NCBI GenBank assembly: GCA_937937835.1
Contig: CALDBJ010000035.1
Coordinates: 1 to 23,815 of the forward strand
Direction: 5' to 3'
DNA length: 23,815 nt
Source of the DNA: an uncultured Collinsella sp.
GTDB taxonomy: Bacteria; Actinomycetota; Coriobacteriia; Coriobacteriales; Coriobacteriaceae
This document shows positions 1-7,350 of the stretch, piece after piece. Numbering within the stretch: position 1 is the stretch's first letter; every line of letters begins with the position of its first letter. Under the pieces are notes generated by a model. That model saw only the letters and a program-made list of their open reading frames with translations, was not told where the DNA came from and ran no database searches. The translations under genes were made by a program, and so were the position numbers.

Positions 1-15
1 ACAGTACTCATATTT

Positions 16-73
16 GCCCTTTTTTGCCCACAGACCTTTGAGGGTGCGGCGAAAAGGGCTTGTTTTGATTGTT
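16..73 (+). terminator. possible terminator of a gene left of the window
   Basis: An 8-bp inverted repeat (GCCCTTTT at 16-23, AAAAGGGC at 52-59) is followed by a T-rich stretch (60-73). The 28-nt loop is long, so this is a weak call. It would serve a plus-strand gene entering from the left, of which nothing is visible. Nothing else is evident in 1-175. Confidence 0.25.
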
Positions 74-175
74 TGGGGCAGGCACGAGGCGCGGAAACGA
101 TGTCTGGAGCGACGGAGCGGCCTGGAATTCATCCGTAGAGGTCTTCATTGGCTGCGCCAGGAGTGTCCCTAACTG

Positions 176-213
176 CCGGAGGGGGTGTCTGCCGTGGCAG
201 ACACCCCCTCCGG
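176..213. terminator. very stable perfect hairpin downstream of the acyltransferase
   Basis: Two perfect 18-bp arms (176-193 and 196-213) are separated by only 2 nt. The hairpin starts 23 bp beyond the acyltransferase stop codon, where a transcription end is expected. Neither side has a clear U-tract, so it may act as an RNA-end stabiliser or be a dispersed palindromic repeat rather than a classical intrinsic terminator. Confidence 0.55.
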
Positions 214-236
214 ATGTGGGAAGTTTGCGCTGCAGG

Positions 237-2453
237 TTACTTGTCGGTGCCCAGCTTGTGCGGCTTGAGAGCGAGCGCATTGACGAGTGCGTCGGTGGCA
301 GACTTGACGGCTGCCGGCTGCGGATCGTTGACGTGATCCTCGGGGTGTACGGGCAGGTCCTTCTTGACGGCATCGTGGATCAAGTTGAGGTACTCAGTCA
401 CGCCAGTGGTCGATAGGTGCGTGCCATCGCCATCGAACAGGTCGTTGCGGTTGGCACTGTATCCGTACCAGTCGATAACGCGCACGTTCTTGTAGCGCGT
501 AGCGGCGTTGGCGATGGCCTGGTTGGTAGAGCCAACCCACGGCTGCGGGCTGCGCGTGTTCACAAACACCACCATACGCTTATCTCCCGCATCGGCCATG
601 ATGGCGTCGATCTGGTCGTCGGTTACCAAGCCGTTGGTGCCCAGGGCAAAGACCACGATCTTGCCGGCAAGGTTCTGCTGGATATAGCCTTCAAATGTCG
701 CGCGCCCCGCATCAAACTGGCGGCCCTTTTCGGCATCGATATGGCTGTGCGGGAACACGCCGTCAAAGGTGTCTACGGCACGCAGCGACACGGAGTCGCC
801 GATCATAAGCAGATCGTAGGAGCCATCGGGGAAGCCGTCGTTGTCCTTGTCGGTGTCGTCGGCCGCCTGCTGGTCGGTGGGCGCGGTGTTCTTGGCTTCC
901 TTGTTCAGAACTTCGGCGCCCTCGCCGCTCAGCGCAGACGTCTCGGGCACAAAGATCAGGCCGCCCAGTGCAACGACCAACACGACAGCGCAGGCTGCGC
1001 AGACAGGGACGTGCGCGCGTACCCAGTTAGCGGGCGTGGTGGTGCCGTCGCGGAACTCGGACACGGTGCGCTCAAAGGCGCCCTTCCTAAACGGAGTCTC
1101 GATAAAGCGATAGCAGCACTCTGCCACGGCGACCACCAACAACACCTGCAAAATGTACTGCCACCACGGCGTATCGTTGATGTTGGCGACCGGGTTCATG
1201 AGCAACAGCAGCGGATAGTGCCACAGGTAGATGCTGTACGAGCGCTTGCCAACCCACACGAGCGGCTCGGCGGACAGCGCGCGGGCAACCATTCCCTGGG
1301 GCTGCACGCAGGCCGCGATGACCATGAGCGTGAGGATCGAGCACAGCAGCGTGCCTCCGCGATACTGGAAGGCGGTGTAGCCGTTGGTGAGCGCGACCAT
1401 GGCGGCAAGGCCAACCAGACCCACGACGCCCAACACATCGATGGATGCGGGCGAGGACCAAAAACGCACGAGGGCGCTCGGCTGTGCCGGGGCGGTCTCG
1501 GCTGCTTCGTCGGCCTTCTCGCCAGGCTTGCCCTCGGCGTTCTTGCCGTGCTTGGCGGCGCCAGCTAGGCGATTGAGCCCCAAACGACGAGCGAGACGCA
1601 CCGGCGCCAGGTCGCGATCGGGGATAAAGGCCATCCAGGCACCCAGCAGCAGCGAGAACACGCGGGTGTCGGTGCCGTAGTACACGCGGCTGGGGTCGGC
1701 GGCAGGGTTATAGAGCACCATCATGGCGATGGCGGAGACAGCAGCCAAGCCCAGAACCACGCGGCGCGTGTTGGGCTTGCTCACATGCATGGATACCATG
1801 GCAAACAGCAGTGGCGGCCAAATCAGGTAGAACTGTTCCTCGATGGCAAGCGACCAAAAGTGCGTGAGCGGTGAGGGGTCGCCCAGAGCATTGAAGTACG
1901 AGACGTTTTGAGCAATCTGCCACCAGTTGTTAAAGAACAGCAGCGACGGCAAGATGTCGGGGCGCATCTTGGTGAGCATCACGTGGTTGAAGACGGTGCA
2001 CAGCGCGCAGGTCACCACCACGACGGTTACCACGGCGGGGACCAGGCGACGGATGCGGCGAATCCAGAAGCTCTTAAGGTCGATGCGTCCGGTCTTAGCG
2101 ACTTCGTTGAGCAGCAAGCGCGTGATCAGATAGCCCGAAAGCACAAAGAAGATCGTGACGCCAAGCAGGCCGCCCTGCGCCCACGTGAGGTTAAGGTGAT
2201 AGAGCACCACCGCGACGACGGCGAGCGTACGCAGGCCGTCAAGGGCAGGGATGTAGCGGGATTTGGGGCGAGCAGGCGTCTGCTCCGCGGCGGGAGTGTT
2301 GGCGCGGCCCGCGTTGTTGGCAGAAGCACGATGGGAGCTCACGGTGCGTCGCGGTTCGTTGGCACGGCGTTCGCCCTTCACGCGTTCGTGCGGCGCCGGC
2401 TCGTTGCCCGTGCGGCGTCGACCGCGCGAGCCCGATTGCGAGAGTTGTTCCAT
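237..2453 (-). CDS. OafA/OatA-like membrane acyltransferase with C-terminal SGNH domain
   Basis: A 738-aa protein likely to move acyl (typically acetyl) groups onto a cell-surface glycan such as peptidoglycan or another envelope polysaccharide. Residues 1-65 are basic and probably cytosolic. Residues 67-460 form the polytopic acyltransferase-3 domain, with the LDGLR...LYH block (D72, H86), SGYLIT (106-111) and HFWSLAIEEQFYLIW (198-212). A charged loop at about 281-330 interrupts the membrane segments. A last TM helix (about 482-502) leads to an extracytoplasmic SGNH hydrolase-like domain with GDS (S554), GTNG (605-608) and D676/H679 in DGTH. This is the OatA architecture (family knowledge). 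The ATG at 2453 is the first in frame and has no strong Shine-Dalgarno sequence. The gene is monocistronic and divergent from rbsK. The acceptor glycan cannot be read from sequence. Confidence 0.9.
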   Translation of the reverse strand: MEQLSQSGSRGRRRTGNEPAPHERVKGERRANEPRRTVSSHRASANNAGRANTPAAEQTPARPKSRYIPALDGLRTLAVVAVVLYHLNLTWAQGGLLGVTIFFVLSGYLITRLLLNEVAKTGRIDLKSFWIRRIRRLVPAVVTVVVVTCALCTVFNHVMLTKMRPDILPSLLFFNNWWQIAQNVSYFNALGDPSPLTHFWSLAIEEQFYLIWPPLLFAMVSMHVSKPNTRRVVLGLAAVSAIAMMVLYNPAADPSRVYYGTDTRVFSLLLGAWMAFIPDRDLAPVRLARRLGLNRLAGAAKHGKNAEGKPGEKADEAAETAPAQPSALVRFWSSPASIDVLGVVGLVGLAAMVALTNGYTAFQYRGGTLLCSILTLMVIAACVQPQGMVARALSAEPLVWVGKRSYSIYLWHYPLLLLMNPVANINDTPWWQYILQVLLVVAVAECCYRFIETPFRKGAFERTVSEFRDGTTTPANWVRAHVPVCAACAVVLVVALGGLIFVPETSALSGEGAEVLNKEAKNTAPTDQQAADDTDKDNDGFPDGSYDLLMIGDSVSLRAVDTFDGVFPHSHIDAEKGRQFDAGRATFEGYIQQNLAGKIVVFALGTNGLVTDDQIDAIMADAGDKRMVVFVNTRSPQPWVGSTNQAIANAATRYKNVRVIDWYGYSANRNDLFDGDGTHLSTTGVTEYLNLIHDAVKKDLPVHPEDHVNDPQPAAVKSATDALVNALALKPHKLGTDK

Positions 2454-2492
2454 AAAACATCATCCAATGACGAGAATAATCAGCACGCCTTC

Positions 2493-2498
2493 ATTGTA
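2493..2498 (-). promoter_or_regulatory. candidate -10 box of the acyltransferase gene
   Basis: TACAAT on the minus strand, 5 of 6 matches to the consensus, lies about 40 bp before the ATG. No convincing -35 box is seen at 16-18 bp. Confidence 0.3.
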
Positions 2499-2547
2499 GC
2501 TGCCTGCTCCTGTGAATGCTTGCTGCTGGCGCAAGCTCAAGCGCGCG

Positions 2548-2576
2548 TCCACATCAAAGTGAACTAAAGTTATAGG
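2548..2576 (+). promoter_or_regulatory. candidate promoter of rbsK-nucleoside hydrolase
   Basis: TCCACA (2548-2553), a 17-bp spacer and TATAGG (2571-2576) lie about 65 bp before the ribokinase start. Each box matches 4 of 6 consensus positions, so this is only suggestive. Confidence 0.3.
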
Positions 2577-2640
2577 GGGTGCGAGAGTGCACGATCGACG
2601 GCTGGCGGTGGGCATAAGGCCCGCAGATGAGGAGGTTTCC

Positions 2641-3603
2641 ATGGCAGATCGCGGCATCGTTGCGGTGTTCGGCAGCATGAACATGGACCTTTCGGTGGCG
2701 TGCGAGCGCATACCGCGTGCGGGCGAGACCGTCGGCGGCAGCGGGTTTATCACCAACGCCGGCGGCAAGGGCGCCAATCAGGCCGTAGCTGCCGCGCGTA
2801 TGGGCGCTTGCACGCACATGATCGGCGCGGTCGGTCGCGACGCGTTCGGCGCGTCGCTCGTGGCGGGGCTCCAAGACGCCGGCGTGGACTGTGACTTTGT
2901 AGTGCATCGCGATGATGTGGAGACGGGAACGGCGACCATCATTCGCTGCGAGGGAGACAACCGCATCGTGCTGTCGCCGGGCGCCAACCATGCGCTTGCG
3001 GGCGAGGACGTTGCCCGCGCGCTGAGGCGTCTGATGGCCGATGAACTCGATAGTGACGCCAGCAAGATTGCCCCGGCTGCCGGAAGCGTCTTTATCGCCC
3101 AGGGTGAATGCGACCTTGTAGCGACGGCCGAGGCGCTTGTTTGCGCTCACGAGCTCGGGTTCTATACAGTCTTTAATCCGGCGCCTGCCTGCGATGTGCC
3201 TGCGGAGGCCTGGTCCGCGGTCGACCTGGTCTGCCCCAACGAGACCGAGTGCCAGGTGCTGACGGGCATTCTGCCCACGGATGATGCGAGTTGCGTCGCC
3301 GCGCTCAATGCGCTGCTCGACAAGGGCGCCGGAGCTGCGGTCATCACGTTGGGCGGAGCCGGGTCGGTTACGCTCGGCGATGACGGCGAGCTGCTGCGCA
3401 TGCCGGCACTTTCGAGTACGGTAGTCGATACCACGGCCGCCGGCGATACGTTTATCGGCGCGTTGGCGGCGGCTCGCCTAGAGGGCTTGCCGCTCTTTGA
3501 GTGCATGGCTGCGGGTGCTCGCGCCTCGGCAGTGACGGTGTCGCGCCTGGGCGCTCAGCAATCGATTCCCACGCGCGCCGAAGTTGAACATTGGTTTGGT
3601 TAA
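2641..3603 (+). CDS. rbsK: ribokinase (PfkB family)
   Basis: A 320-aa cytosolic sugar kinase, predicted to phosphorylate ribose to ribose 5-phosphate with ATP. The first PfkB signature is the GGKGANQAVAAARMG block (41-55), which is typical of ribokinase. The second is DTTAAGDTF (263-271), where D269 is the catalytic base and the preceding glycine helps form the anion hole. The N-terminal FGSMNMDL segment is the usual substrate-lid start. Length is normal for the family. The ATG at 2641 is chosen over an upstream ATG at 2587 because a GAGGAGG-like Shine-Dalgarno sequence lies just before it and the extra 18 residues match nothing in the family. The nucleoside hydrolase starts 30 bp downstream with no terminator between, so the two are probably one operon that releases and traps nucleoside ribose. 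Another PfkB sugar specificity is possible. Confidence 0.88.
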   Translation: MADRGIVAVFGSMNMDLSVACERIPRAGETVGGSGFITNAGGKGANQAVAAARMGACTHMIGAVGRDAFGASLVAGLQDAGVDCDFVVHRDDVETGTATIIRCEGDNRIVLSPGANHALAGEDVARALRRLMADELDSDASKIAPAAGSVFIAQGECDLVATAEALVCAHELGFYTVFNPAPACDVPAEAWSAVDLVCPNETECQVLTGILPTDDASCVAALNALLDKGAGAAVITLGGAGSVTLGDDGELLRMPALSSTVVDTTAAGDTFIGALAAARLEGLPLFECMAAGARASAVTVSRLGAQQSIPTRAEVEHWFG

Positions 3604-3633
3604 ACGATAAAGACGGAGAAGCGGAGTAGAACA

Positions 3634-4608
3634 ATGGCAATCAAGAAGCTGATCCTTGATCTGGATATGGGTGTGGACGATGCGATGGCGCTGGCCTATG
3701 CCATCGCGAGCCCCGAGGTGGAGCTCGTGGGCATCACCACGTGCTTTGGCAACGTGCGCGTCGAGCAATCGGCGCACAACTGCCTGGCGGTGCTCGATCT
3801 GCTGGGTCGCCCCGAGGTTCCGGTGTACCTGGGTGCCGACCGTCCTCTGCAGGCGACTGAGCCCTATACGCCGCCGGCGTCCACCGCGCTCATTCACGGC
3901 AAGAACGGCATCGGCGGCGCGAGCGTGCCCGCGTCGCCCTACGAGCCGGTGGGGGCGACCTCGGCCGACGGCAACGCCGCGGTCGATTATCTGATTGATG
4001 CCGCGCGCACCTATGGTCCCGATCTGGTCTACGTAGCGACTGGCCCGCTCTCCAACCTGGCGCTCGCCCTGGAGCGCGATGCGGCGGCGATGATGTCCAT
4101 CGGCCGCGTGGTCGTGATGGGCGGCGCCCTTACCGTGCCCGGTAACGTGAGCGCGGGCGCCGAGGCCAACATGGCGAGCGACCCCGAGGCAGCCGACGCG
4201 GTGCTGCGCTCGGGCCGTAAGCTCACCATGGTGGGTCTGGACGTGACGCATCGCGTGGTGCTCACACGCCGCGACATTGCCGGCTGGACGGGCTCGGGCA
4301 CCATGGCGGGCTGCGCATTTGCGAGCATGGTCGAGCACTACATTGGCTCGTACGAGATGAACGCACCCTACCTGGGTGGTTGTGCGCTGCACGATCCGCT
4401 GGCCGTTGCCGTGGCGATCGACCCCACGCTCGTAGGTGCGCTCGGCTGCAACCTGCGTGTTGATCTGCTGGGCGAGTACCGCGGTCGCACCATCTGCGAT
4501 GAGCGCCGCCTGTCCGATCCGGACAAGAGCACGCTTGTGGCACTGACCGTGGATGCTCCGCGCTTCCTGTCCGAGTTCAAGACGCGTATGGCCCGTGTCC
4601 TTGGCTAA
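3634..4608 (+). CDS. inosine-uridine preferring nucleoside hydrolase family protein
   Basis: A 324-aa hydrolase of the IunH fold, predicted to cleave the N-glycosidic bond of ribonucleosides to free base and ribose. The N-terminal Asp cluster DLDMGVDD (9-16) binds the catalytic Ca2+ and ribose. Further family blocks are VATGPLSNLALAL, MGGALTVPGNVSAGAEANMASDPEAA and the late LHDPLAVA, whose Asp completes the metal site. The second cluster position reads Leu where many family members have Thr or Cys (DTD or DCD), a known type of variation. The start follows a GGAG-like site in the 30-bp gap after rbsK. The released ribose is the substrate of the adjacent kinase. Purine versus pyrimidine preference cannot be decided here. 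Confidence 0.88.
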   Translation: MAIKKLILDLDMGVDDAMALAYAIASPEVELVGITTCFGNVRVEQSAHNCLAVLDLLGRPEVPVYLGADRPLQATEPYTPPASTALIHGKNGIGGASVPASPYEPVGATSADGNAAVDYLIDAARTYGPDLVYVATGPLSNLALALERDAAAMMSIGRVVVMGGALTVPGNVSAGAEANMASDPEAADAVLRSGRKLTMVGLDVTHRVVLTRRDIAGWTGSGTMAGCAFASMVEHYIGSYEMNAPYLGGCALHDPLAVAVAIDPTLVGALGCNLRVDLLGEYRGRTICDERRLSDPDKSTLVALTVDAPRFLSEFKTRMARVLG

Positions 4609-4616
4609 GTTGTCTT

Positions 4617-4689
4617 TTTGGGACGGGGCTTTTTTGACTGTTATGATTGGTGCGACCATTCGAACCAGCTAAAAGAGCCCCGTCCCAAA
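4617..4689. repeat. 14-bp perfect inverted repeat between nucleoside hydrolase and luxS
   Basis: TTTGGGACGGGGCT (4617-4630) is exactly complementary to 4676-4689, and T/A tracts extend the stem inward by about 5 bp. The right arm ends 22 bp before the luxS ATG. It could act as a terminator or attenuator for the upstream operon, or as a luxS leader structure. The U-run lies inside the stem, not after it, which argues against a simple intrinsic terminator. Confidence 0.5.
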
Positions 4690-4711
4690 TTGACTACCGA
4701 GAGGATCTGCC

Positions 4712-5200
4712 ATGGAGCGCATCGCGAGTTTTTCCGTTGACCATCTGCTGCTTGAGCCCGGCGTGTATGTGAGCCGCATCGACCGCGATCCGGCGACCGG
4801 TGCTGCCGTCACCACGTTTGACCTGCGCCTGACCACGCCCAACAAGGAGCCGGTCATGAACACGGCCGAGTGCCACACCATCGAGCACCTGGGCGCGACG
4901 TTCCTTCGCAATCATGCCGAGTGGTCGAGCCGAATTGTCTACTTTGGCCCCATGGGCTGCCGCACGGGCTTTTACCTCGTCGTATTTGGCGAGGTGACGA
5001 GCGAGGAGATCCTGCCGCTCGTGCGTGAGCTGTTCGAGTTTGTTGCCGACTTTGAGGGCGATGTCCCCGGTGCCGCTCCCGAGGAGTGCGGCAACTACCT
5101 GGACCAGAACCTTCCCATGGCTAACTGGCTCGCGCGCCGTTACCTCGACCGCGACCTTGCCGATATCGACGAGAAGCACCTGCACTATCAGCAGGCGTAA
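4712..5200 (+). CDS. luxS: S-ribosylhomocysteine lyase LuxS
   Basis: A 162-aa metalloenzyme that cleaves S-ribosylhomocysteine to homocysteine and 4,5-dihydroxy-2,3-pentanedione, the precursor of autoinducer-2. It works in the activated methyl cycle after removal of adenine from S-adenosylhomocysteine. The metal ligands are visible as HTIEH (H55, H59) and C126 in ECGNYLD. The catalytic residues are E58 and C83 (MGCRTGFY). Length and spacing match the family closely. The ATG at 4712 follows a GAGAGGATC Shine-Dalgarno region. A terminator follows the gene. Upstream genes act on nucleoside ribose, a thematic neighbourhood, though the inverted repeat between them may separate the transcripts. Confidence 0.97.
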   Translation: MERIASFSVDHLLLEPGVYVSRIDRDPATGAAVTTFDLRLTTPNKEPVMNTAECHTIEHLGATFLRNHAEWSSRIVYFGPMGCRTGFYLVVFGEVTSEEILPLVRELFEFVADFEGDVPGAAPEECGNYLDQNLPMANWLARRYLDRDLADIDEKHLHYQQA

Positions 5201-5227
5201 GGGCTTTATCGCCCAAAACGCGCGCAT

Positions 5228-5260
5228 TGGGCGCCTTCGCTTATGCGGGGGCGCCTTTTT
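5228..5260 (+). terminator. intrinsic terminator of luxS
   Basis: GGCGCC (5230-5235) pairs with GGCGCC (5250-5255), with a small inner CGC/GCG stem, and is followed directly by five T residues. It lies 28 bp after the luxS stop. Confidence 0.75.
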
Positions 5261-5281
5261 GTTGATTGGTCGGGACGAGCG

Positions 5282-5334
5282 TTCAAAATCGCTCATGTTT
5301 GTTCTAGAATGTTCGTATAGTCACATTTACGAAC
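5282..5334 (+). promoter_or_regulatory. promoter with operator-like dyad for the DUF4867 gene
   Basis: TTCAAA (5282-5287), a 17-bp spacer and TAGAAT (5305-5310, 5 of 6 matches) form a plausible sigma-70 type promoter. Just after it, GTTCGTA (5311-5317) and TACGAAC (5328-5334) form a perfect 7-bp dyad with a 10-bp spacer. The dyad overlaps the expected start site and reaches the Shine-Dalgarno sequence. A repressor bound there would block transcription. As RNA it could hide the ribosome site. Confidence 0.5.
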
Positions 5335-5344
5335 AGGAGTGAAC

Positions 5345-5989
5345 ATGCATATCTACTCTGTCAATGATTCCGAGTTCAAATCCTATGGCAACGTTTGGGA
5401 TGACGTTCCGTCCGAGCTCACGTCGCCCGTGCTCGAGGCGCTCTCAGCCACGCCCATTCCCGAGGGCAGCAAGTACGTAGCAAGCGCGCCGGAGCTCGAG
5501 GGCGTCAAGGATGTCGATAAACTGGGCTTTCTCATGTTTGGCGGTCGTCCCTTCCAGTTGGGCTGGTGCAACGGCCACAATACACGACTCAACTGCCTGG
5601 AGTATCACCGCGCCAGCGAGTTCAACCTGGGTGCACGCGACTTTATCCTGCTCGTGGCACATCGTTGGGAGATCGAGGGCGGCAAGCTCGATACCGCGTG
5701 CGTCAAGGCGTTCCGCGTGCCGGCGGGCAAGGTCGTCGAAGTCTTCAACACCACGCTCCACTACACGCCCTGCATGGTCGACGACGGCGGCTTCCAGGTG
5801 ATGGTGGCGCTGCCCGCCGGCACCAATGGACCGTGCCCCGAGGCTGCGGCCGACATGCCCGCGGCCGGTGACAGCTACTGCTACTGGAAGGCCGACAAGT
5901 GGGTCCTCTGCCATGCTGACAGCCCCAAAGCTGCCGAGGGTGGCTACGTAGGTCTCATTGGCAAGAACCTCGACATCACCGTGGACTAG
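5345..5989 (+). CDS. DUF4867 family protein
   Basis: A 214-aa soluble protein that I recognise as DUF4867, a family without an established biochemical role. It is found mostly in gut bacteria, often beside sugar-metabolism genes (recollection). The central FGGRPFQLGWCNGHNTRLNCLEYHR segment and the later GKLDTACVKAFRVPAG and TTLHYTPC segments are the conserved core. The His/Cys/Glu content and beta-rich look would suit a cupin-like metal-dependent isomerase, which is inference only. The ATG at 5345 has AGGAG five bases upstream. A GTG at 5339 overlaps that site and is unlikely. No signal peptide or TM helix is seen. The stop codon lies inside the start of repeat copy 1. A diverged relic of the same 3' end lies at 7351-7413. 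Confidence 0.85.
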   Translation: MHIYSVNDSEFKSYGNVWDDVPSELTSPVLEALSATPIPEGSKYVASAPELEGVKDVDKLGFLMFGGRPFQLGWCNGHNTRLNCLEYHRASEFNLGARDFILLVAHRWEIEGGKLDTACVKAFRVPAGKVVEVFNTTLHYTPCMVDDGGFQVMVALPAGTNGPCPEAAADMPAAGDSYCYWKADKWVLCHADSPKAAEGGYVGLIGKNLDITVD

Positions 5990-6182
5990 AATCTTCTGTC
6001 TCGATCTGTAACATCTAGCGGGCTAAATCGTCTCTATCTGTTACAGATCGAGACAAACTGCAGGGGACAGGCCGAACAATCTCGATCTGTAACACCAGGC
6101 CCGATTTTGGCGGCCTAGATGTTACAGATCGAGACAAACCGGGCCCAATCCATCACAAAGGTGTCTGTCCCCATTGTGGTGG
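5984..6182. repeat. 199-bp hairpin-rich direct repeat, copy 1
   Basis: It matches 7408-7606 in direct orientation. The first 165 bp (5984-6148) are identical, and the last 34 bp differ at 5 positions. Inside are a perfect 17-bp inverted repeat (5997-6013 with 6039-6055), a perfect 15-bp inverted repeat (6080-6094 with 6120-6134), and an imperfect third hairpin around the CACAAAGG/CATTGTGG arms (6150-6182). All four arms of the first two hairpins share TCTCGATCTGTAACA. It fills the gap between the DUF4867 stop and the ATPase stop, so it may also serve as a two-way terminator. Confidence 0.95.
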
Positions 6183-6186
6183 CTGC

Positions 6187-7293
6187 CTAGAGCTGGCTGC
6201 GCAGATAGTCAGCCATATATGGGACGGCAAAGCGCACGTAGCCGCGGCGTGCCTGTTCGATAACGCCGGCGTCGATGAGGCGTCGGCGATACTTTTGCGC
6301 ATAGTCGGGTGTGACCGACATGCGCTTCGCTACATCGGAAATGCGCGAAACGGTGTCTTCGTCATCAGCCATTGCGTCGAGAAACGCGACGTCTTGGTCC
6401 GATAGCGCGGCGAGCGTCGTTTCACAAACATCGTTTTCGAAATCGGCCTTTGACGCTCCGATAGCTCCGTCGACTTGCTCTGGCGTTACGCGTTTTCCGG
6501 CCTTGCAGCGATTGGCGATGTTGTAGCCGATGAGCTGCAGCATATAGGGCGAACCTTGGGTTGCACGAGCGGCACGGAGGCGAAGATCGCCTGGAATATC
6601 AAGGTCGAGCTCTTCGAAAGCCCGCTGATAATATGCATCGACATCTCCGACTGAAAGCGGTTCGAGCGTGACTTTGCGTGCGCGGTTGAGAAATGTCAGT
6701 ACGCGGTCGTTGAGTGTCGCGGAGACTGCTCCCGGGAGGCCCGCCATGACGAGCGCGACGTTGAGCCGTTCGCCGACCAGCTCTTGATAGGCGGTGACGA
6801 GCTGTCTGATCTCGGGTGAATTTGCTTGGAGCTCGTCGATGAGGATGAGGATGCCGTGTCCCTGCTCGGTCAGTTTGCGCGCCAGCTGCGTGAGCTTGAA
6901 CTGAAAGCTTTTGGTCTCCTGCACGTCTCGTGTGAACTCGAGGCCTGCCGAGAAACCGAAGACGCTCAAACTGCCACCTGTAAGTTTGGGGAGACGATGC
7001 TTGTTGACGTAAGGCTCGCCTGCTTCCTGGATCTTCTCAACAATGCGCTCGAGCATGTCCTCGGAGGCTACGGTGGGCGTGGCGACAACAAAGCCGAGCT
7101 TGCGTGCGCGATCGGCGAGCTCCCACAGGAGAACCGTTTTGCCACTGCCTCGCTGGCCGAGCATGAGCATGGCTCGGTCACGATTGCCCGGCTCCTGCTC
7201 AAGACCGGAGATGAATGTCGAAATCACGTTCCCGCGCCCCACCAGATAGGACGGGCGATTTCCAAATGAGGGGGAGAAGATGGTTTCAGTCAT
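6187..7293 (-). CDS. AAA+ ATPase with C-terminal winged helix (ORC/Cdc6-like, archaeal-type ATPase group)
   Basis: A 368-aa cytosolic P-loop ATPase of the STAND/archaeal-ATPase kind, biological role unknown. Walker A is GQRGSGKT (46-53), with K52 and T53. Walker B is ILILIDELQ (148-156), with D153 and E154. LVMAGLP (181-187) is a sensor-1-like strand, and FLNRARKVTLEPL (201-213) is the arginine-bearing segment after it. Residues about 290-368 form a winged-helix domain (AALSDQDVAFLDAMA..., RMSVTPDYAQKYRRRLIDAGVI), suggesting DNA binding. The start is ATG 7293 with a purine-rich GGAAAGGAAAG site. The gene is antisense to both neighbours and lies between the two direct repeats, so it looks like an inserted unit. 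No toxin, nuclease or transposase partner is adjacent. Alternatives include a mobile-element replication or targeting ATPase, or a signalling STAND protein. Confidence 0.85.
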   Translation of the reverse strand: MTETIFSPSFGNRPSYLVGRGNVISTFISGLEQEPGNRDRAMLMLGQRGSGKTVLLWELADRARKLGFVVATPTVASEDMLERIVEKIQEAGEPYVNKHRLPKLTGGSLSVFGFSAGLEFTRDVQETKSFQFKLTQLARKLTEQGHGILILIDELQANSPEIRQLVTAYQELVGERLNVALVMAGLPGAVSATLNDRVLTFLNRARKVTLEPLSVGDVDAYYQRAFEELDLDIPGDLRLRAARATQGSPYMLQLIGYNIANRCKAGKRVTPEQVDGAIGASKADFENDVCETTLAALSDQDVAFLDAMADDEDTVSRISDVAKRMSVTPDYAQKYRRRLIDAGVIEQARRGYVRFAVPYMADYLRSQL

Positions 7294-7304
7294 GACTTTC
7301 CTTT

Positions 7305-7338
7305 CCTTTTTTTCCTATTTTTTCCTTTTTTTCCTATT
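7305..7338. repeat. 15-bp perfect tandem repeat in polypyrimidine tract before the ATPase
   Basis: CCTTTTTTTCCTATT occurs at 7305-7319 and again at 7324-7338, giving a 19-bp period, inside a pure C/T-plus-few-A tract. On the coding strand of the ATPase this is an A/G-rich leader with several GGAAA-like blocks directly in front of the start codon. It may be an operator, a set of alternative ribosome sites, or a slippage-prone tract (two T7 runs). Confidence 0.85.
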
Positions 7339-7350
7339 CAGTCAAATGAG

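Noticed and set aside
417..1568. Long open frame on the plus strand opposite the acyltransferase
   Set aside because: It is antisense to a gene with clear domains. GC-rich codon use leaves stop-free antisense frames, and the product shows no domain or ribosome site.
3478..4659. 393-codon minus-strand frame opposite the nucleoside hydrolase
   Set aside because: His/Arg-rich composition typical of an antisense shadow. The plus-strand gene has full family motifs.
5997..6134. CRISPR array
   Set aside because: The repeated 15-mers alternate in orientation as hairpin arms, with unequal spacers and no cas genes.
6187..7293. Antiphage defence system built on the ATPase
   Set aside because: A lone STAND/AAA+ ATPase can be a defence protein, but no nuclease, protease or other effector domain or partner is visible here. 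The protein ends with a winged helix only.
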